DNA of 64,000 nucleotides. It comes from Haloarcula litorea. GTDB taxonomy: Archaea; Halobacteriota; Halobacteria; Halobacteriales; Haloarculaceae. The DNA lies in contig NZ_CP119779.1 in the NCBI RefSeq assembly GCF_029338195.1, positions 2,604,001 through 2,668,000 on the forward strand, given 5' to 3'. The position numbers were made by a program, and so were the translations under genes. Under the pieces are notes generated by a model. The model was not told the DNA's origin. It was given only the letters and a program-made list of their open reading frames with translations, and did not search any database. Below, piece after piece: positions 61,143 to 64,000 of the stretch. The number at the start of each line of letters is the position of its first letter. Within the stretch, counting starts at the first letter, position 1.

Positions 61143-61412
61143 ATGTCAGGGACATTCGTACCACTGTTCCCGGGGATGCCTGGGGGGCAGGAACTCATCG
61201 TCGTGCTCCTGCTCGCGGTGCTCCTGTTCGGGGCGAACAAGATTCCGAAGCTCGCTCGCTCGACCGGCGAGGCGATGGGCGAGTTCCAGAAGGGACGCGA
61301 GGAAGTCGAGCAGGAACTCGAAGAGATGCGCGAGGGCGGTTCCGAGGGCAGCGAGGAGACGTCGACGGAGACCGCGACCGAGACGGAGACCTCCGGCAGC
61401 ACGAACAACTGA
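61143..61412 (+). CDS. tatA: Sec-independent translocase TatA
   Basis: 89 residues. One N-terminal helix (ELIVVLLLAVLLFG) is followed by the FGANKIPKLARSTGEAMGEF hinge and amphipathic helix, then a coiled, acidic Glu/Thr/Ser tail. TatA oligomers form the pore for folded twin-arginine substrates. Haloarchaea route most secreted proteins this way, including several in this window (propeller-pseudokinase, halocyanin, lipoprotein). No tatC lies nearby. A T5 run at 61442-61446 may end the transcript. Confidence 0.94.
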   Translation: MSGTFVPLFPGMPGGQELIVVLLLAVLLFGANKIPKLARSTGEAMGEFQKGREEVEQELEEMREGGSEGSEETSTETATETETSGSTNN

Positions 61413-61441
61413 TCCGTTCTCGGCGTTTTCGAGCGCAAACG

Positions 61442-61446
61442 TTTTT
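61442..61446 (+). terminator. T-tract after tatA
   Basis: A TTTTT run 30 bp after the tatA stop and 25 bp before tRNA-Arg. Oligo-T tracts terminate archaeal transcription. No hairpin is needed or seen. Confidence 0.4.
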
Positions 61447-61470
61447 CTCCAGTCCCCCGACTCCACGACG

Positions 61471-61544
61471 GGGCGTGTGGCCTAGTGGACGAGGGCGAGG
61501 GGTTCCTAACCCCTAGAGCGCGGGTTCGAATCCCGCCACGCCCG
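61471..61544 (+). tRNA. tRNA-Arg (anticodon CCT)
   Basis: A 74-nt cloverleaf. Acceptor GGGCGTG pairs with CACGCCC (discriminator G, 61544). The D arm is GCCTAGTGGACGAGGGC, the anticodon stem AGGGG/CCCCT has loop TTCCTAA, and the T arm is GCGGG TTCGAAT CCCGC. CCA is not encoded and there is no intron. It decodes AGG. Two further copies of its 3' end follow downstream. Confidence 0.97.
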
Positions 61545-61545
61545 T
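61523..61545 (+). repeat. 23-nt repeat, tRNA-Arg 3' end (copy 1)
   Basis: The T-loop to discriminator of tRNA-Arg plus one base. It is identical to 61652-61674 and matches 61758-61780 at 21 of 23 positions. Confidence 0.75.
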
Positions 61546-61651
61546 AGCCTGCGAGCGACAGCGAGCAGTGCGCACGGGCCGGGGGATTCGCAACCCTGTA
61601 AGTCGCAGTCCGCGCAGGGAGCGAAGCGACCGAGCAGAACCGTCTTGCTCC

Positions 61652-61674
61652 GGTTCGAATCCCGCCACGCCCGT
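61652..61674 (+). repeat. 23-nt repeat, tRNA-Arg 3' end (copy 2)
   Basis: An exact copy of 61523-61545, displaced by 129 bp, with no matching acceptor 5' strand upstream. It is a candidate att remnant. Confidence 0.75.
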
Positions 61675-61757
61675 GCAGCGAAGGAAGTGAGCGAACCGGT
61701 ACGGCGGGGATTCTAATCAGGGAGGTCGCGCGCAGCGAAGCGAGCACGTCCGATCGT

Positions 61758-61780
61758 GGTTCGAATCCCGGTACGCCCGT
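61758..61780 (+). repeat. 23-nt repeat, tRNA-Arg 3' end (copy 3, diverged)
   Basis: Matches copies 1 and 2 except GT for CC in the middle. The divergence suggests it is an older or differently acquired remnant. Confidence 0.7.
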
Positions 61781-61880
61781 TTTCCGCCGAACGACGGTGA
61801 GCCGTGAAAACGGCCCGGACATTCGGATTCGCCCCGGAGAACTGGCTGCCGGAGAGGTAACGACCCCATACTATCGACAT

Positions 61881-61896
61881 TAACTTATATATACTA
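61881..61896 (+). promoter_or_regulatory. TATA box of the PRTase-HAD gene
   Basis: TAACTTATATATACTA is a near-ideal archaeal TATA region. The expected transcript start near 61914 leaves about a 10-nt leader before ATG 61924. Confidence 0.6.
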
Positions 61897-61923
61897 ATTG
61901 TCGAGTCTCGGGACGTTCGAACG

Positions 61924-62910
61924 ATGAATTACCGGACTTTCGGGCATCTGAACGCCGACATTAAGCGTTGGCGACGGGACCTGCCCGGCGACATCGATCT
62001 CGTCGTCGGCATCCCCCGGAGCGGTCTGATGGCCAGTAATCTATTGGCTCTCCACCTCGATCGGCCGTTGACGACGCTGGAGGGGTTCGGCCGCGGCTAC
62101 ACGATACAGACCGGACGGCGTCACGAGTCGGATGTCGATAGGTCGTCAGTAAGCTCCGTGCTAGTCGTCGACGACAGCGTCAACACCGGGGCGACCATGA
62201 CCCGGGCGAAGCGCGAGATCGACCGCTGCTCCCGAGGAGTAGACGTCACCTACGGTGCCGTGTACACCTCTCACGAAGGCAAGGACTACGTCGACACGTA
62301 CTCGCAGGTGCTTCCGACGCCGAGAGTCTTCGAGTGGAACGTGATGCACCACCCCGGGCTGTCGAACTGGTGTGTCGACCTGGACGGGGTGCTCTGTCGC
62401 GATCCGACGACCAGGGAGAACGACGACGGCGAACGGTACCGGGAGTTCGTCCGGAGCGTCGAACCGAACGTGGTCCCGTCGAAGGAGATCGGGTACATCG
62501 TCACGGCCCGGCTGGAGAAGTACCGGGACCTGACCGAAACGTGGCTCTCGACCCACGGGATCGAGTACGGGGAGCTGATCATGATGGACTACCCCGACAA
62601 ACAGACCAGACAGTCGATGGGGAACCACGCGCGCTACAAGGCCAACGTCTACGAACAGACCGATGCGGACCTGTTCATCGAGAGCGAGGAGGGACAGGCG
62701 ACGGCGATAGCCGACATCGCACACGGGCCGGTGTTCTGCTACGGTATGAACTACATGGTCCGGGAGGGCTGTTCGAAGCGGGTGAGCCGGCGGGCGACCC
62801 GGTCGGCGAAGACGCTGGCGTCGAATCCGGCCCGGTACGCACGCGAGTTCGTGAACGACCCGACCAGGTTCGCCGCGAAAGTCGTCAATCAGATCTTCCG
62901 GACGGGCTGA
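61924..62910 (+). CDS. phosphoribosyltransferase-HAD phosphatase fusion protein
   Basis: 328 residues. The N-terminal type I PRTase domain (1-about 135) has LVVGIPRSGLMASNLLA and the PRPP-binding loop VVDDSVNTGATM at 81-92. The second domain (about 145-260) is HAD-like, with motif I CVDLDGVLCRDP (Asp152, Asp154), a Thr in YIVTARLEKY (motif II region) and an acidic motif near LFIESEEGQA. The C-terminal 70 residues are basic (RVSRRATRSAKTLASNPARY), which is unusual for a haloarchaeal protein. The combination could make and dephosphorylate a nucleotide or sugar phosphate. The substrate is unknown. It sits just after tRNA-Arg and its att-like copies. Confidence 0.8.
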   Translation: MNYRTFGHLNADIKRWRRDLPGDIDLVVGIPRSGLMASNLLALHLDRPLTTLEGFGRGYTIQTGRRHESDVDRSSVSSVLVVDDSVNTGATMTRAKREIDRCSRGVDVTYGAVYTSHEGKDYVDTYSQVLPTPRVFEWNVMHHPGLSNWCVDLDGVLCRDPTTRENDDGERYREFVRSVEPNVVPSKEIGYIVTARLEKYRDLTETWLSTHGIEYGELIMMDYPDKQTRQSMGNHARYKANVYEQTDADLFIESEEGQATAIADIAHGPVFCYGMNYMVREGCSKRVSRRATRSAKTLASNPARYAREFVNDPTRFAAKVVNQIFRTG

Positions 62911-62954
62911 TCGCCGGGCGGGGCTTCGGTGGTCGACACGCGGTTCCGGGCCGC

Positions 62955-63830
62955 TCACTCGACGACGACAGCGCCGCGCATCCCCAGGGCCTTGTGGGGG
63001 AGACAGGCGTACAGGTACGACCCGGTCGACTCGAAGGTGTGTTCGAAGTGGACGCCGGGTTCGGGGACCACGTCGCCGGAATCGATGTCCGCGTTCTCGA
63101 AGACGACGTTGTGAGCGCCGCCGTCGCCGGTCCACTTCCAGCGGACGGTCGTCCCGCTGTCGACTCGCAACACCGGCGGGGAGAACGCGAACTCGCCACC
63201 GTTGCCCTCGGCACCGACGGACACGGTGGTCGTCGTCGCCCCGGTCCGGTCGGTGACGGTGCCGTCGAAGTTGCCGACACTGGCCAGCCACTCGTCGACC
63301 TTCTGGTAGCCCGTCGACGGCGGTTCCTTGACGACGACGGCTCCCTTCATCCCCTCGTCTCGCCGTGGCTCGGAGACGTACGGGTAGACTCCTGGCTCGT
63401 CGAAGATGTAGTGGTAGCCGGTGCCCGGCTGGGCGTTCGTCCGGCCGCTGTCGAAGGTCCCGTCCAGCGCGACGACGTTGTGCTGGCCGCCGTGACCGGT
63501 CCAGTCCCACCGGACGGTCGTCATCGGCGGGACCTCCACGACGGTCGGGTAGAAGGCGTAGTCGTCCCCGAAGGGCTCGCCGACCGCCACCGTGGCCTGG
63601 TCGCCGGGACCGTACCGCCGTCGGTCGCCGTCGTAGCCGTTGGCGTCGGCCAGCCAGGCCTCGAGATCGGATGGCGGTGTCGTCTCCGAGTCCGGGGTCG
63701 CCGACTCGGCCGATCCCGAGACGTCGGCCGATGCGGAGGCCGTGCCGTCGGTGAGACAGCCGGAGACGGCGGTGATGCCTGCGAGGGCGGTGCCAGCGAG
63801 GAACTGTCTGCGAGTGGAGGGGCGTTTCAT
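62955..63830 (-). CDS. halocyanin-like lipoprotein with two cupredoxin domains, first one lacking copper ligands
   Basis: 291 residues. A Tat motif TRRQFLAG is followed by lipobox Cys25, so it is membrane-anchored outside. Domain 2 has a full type-1 copper site: His240, Cys276, His279 and Met284. Domain 1 aligns with identical spacing but reads His117, Ser153, Arg156, Met161, losing the Cys and one His. It is likely an electron carrier at the cell surface using domain 2 only. The ATG at 63828-63830 places the RR at 7-8. An upstream in-frame start to 63941 is not plausible before a Tat signal. Confidence 0.9.
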   Translation of the reverse strand: MKRPSTRRQFLAGTALAGITAVSGCLTDGTASASADVSGSAESATPDSETTPPSDLEAWLADANGYDGDRRRYGPGDQATVAVGEPFGDDYAFYPTVVEVPPMTTVRWDWTGHGGQHNVVALDGTFDSGRTNAQPGTGYHYIFDEPGVYPYVSEPRRDEGMKGAVVVKEPPSTGYQKVDEWLASVGNFDGTVTDRTGATTTTVSVGAEGNGGEFAFSPPVLRVDSGTTVRWKWTGDGGAHNVVFENADIDSGDVVPEPGVHFEHTFESTGSYLYACLPHKALGMRGAVVVE

Positions 63831-64000
63831 CGCGGCTGGACGTTCGTGTTCCGGACCACAAAGCGCCACGGTGGTTTCCAGAATCTGGAAATCGGACCGC
63901 CGTTCTACTTCGGTCGGCGTCCCACTGTCGACAGCGCCCACCGACCAGGGGTTTGAAATTCACAGTGGGTGTAGCCCACGGACACCCCGTCCACCGCTCG
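63831..64000. other. upstream region of halocyanin gene, to window edge
   Basis: 170 bp. AT-richer around 63950-63965 with TTTGAAATTCACA. The short inverted repeat GTGGG-TGTAG-CCCAC lies at 63966-63980. No gene start on the plus strand is visible before the window ends. Confidence 0.35.

Larger units (their letters stand above)
61545..61923. other. 379-bp post-tRNA region with two tRNA 3' copies and promoter
   Basis: Holds tRNA-Arg 3'-end copies 2 and 3, each preceded by GCGAAGCGA-type sequence, and no tRNA 5' halves. It becomes AT-rich after 61860, with a strong TATA element before the next gene. No coding sequence was found. Confidence 0.6.

Noticed and set aside
61652-61780. Two further tRNA-Arg genes after the first
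   Set aside because: Both are 3'-end fragments of 23 nt without the rest of the cloverleaf.

Overview
The window is chromosomal DNA of a halophilic archaeon (class Halobacteria). Base composition is very GC-rich with strong GC3. The predicted proteins are Asp/Glu-rich. Hallmark families are present: halocyanin, HalX response regulator, HTH-10/Bat regulator, fibrillarin-NOP5 pair, archaeal TyrRS, TatA, Tat-type lipoprotein signals, and TATA boxes about 26 bp before leaderless starts. The gene set (methylmalonyl-CoA mutase parts, CitE/MaoC pair, PHA-degradation genes) suits a Haloarcula-like, polyhydroxyalkanoate-using haloarchaeon, but the species cannot be named from this sequence.

Layout. 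1-9.6 kb: a partial alpha/beta hydrolase, the mutase B12-binding subunit with its MeaB GTPase chaperone, small conserved proteins, an HTTM membrane protein, a PadR-like regulator, a lipoprotein, acyl-CoA dehydrogenase, 3-hydroxyacyl-CoA dehydrogenase, fructose-1,6-bisphosphatase and an AIM24 protein. 9.6-21.7 kb: a large surface protein, an acyl-CoA carboxylase carboxyltransferase with an extra N-terminal domain, a histidine kinase, an MFS transporter, divergent MaoC hydratase and CitE lyase, glutamate-cysteine ligase, the C/D-box RNP pair FlpA-NOP5, a membrane protein and Hsp20. 21.8-28.0 kb: acyl-CoA ligase, a hybrid sensor kinase, a CPBP protease, and NikR divergent from a NicO/RcnA-type nickel/cobalt transporter.

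28.2-35.65 kb is compositionally different (lower GC, long gene-poor gaps) and is flanked by an exact 18-bp direct repeat. It holds a Doc toxin with a 46-residue partner, MscS, a DUF1097 protein, and a probable PHA-mobilisation set: 3-hydroxybutyrate dehydrogenase, patatin depolymerase and short-chain fatty-acid transporter.

35.9-51.3 kb: geranylgeranyl-reductase-like flavoprotein, D-2-hydroxyacid dehydrogenase, an exported beta-propeller joined through a membrane helix to a cytoplasmic pseudokinase, aspartate-semialdehyde dehydrogenase, TyrRS, a Trm9-like methyltransferase, tRNA-Gly(TCC) with a duplicated 3' end, a surface protein with a MacB-type ABC system, and a second ABC-2 exporter. 51.5-58.7 kb is a signalling cluster of six regulators, including two coupled 7TM sensor kinases of which the first lacks its catalytic residues. 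58.8-64 kb: small conserved proteins, an HD phosphohydrolase, TatA, tRNA-Arg(CCT) followed by two more copies of its 3' end, a phosphoribosyltransferase-HAD fusion, and a two-domain halocyanin whose first copper site is destroyed.

The metabolic genes fit together as fatty-acid, propionyl-CoA and PHA carbon flow: acyl activation, beta-oxidation, propionyl-CoA carboxylation, methylmalonyl-CoA mutation and methylmalyl/malyl-CoA cleavage. No rRNA, CRISPR array or intact insertion sequence was seen.
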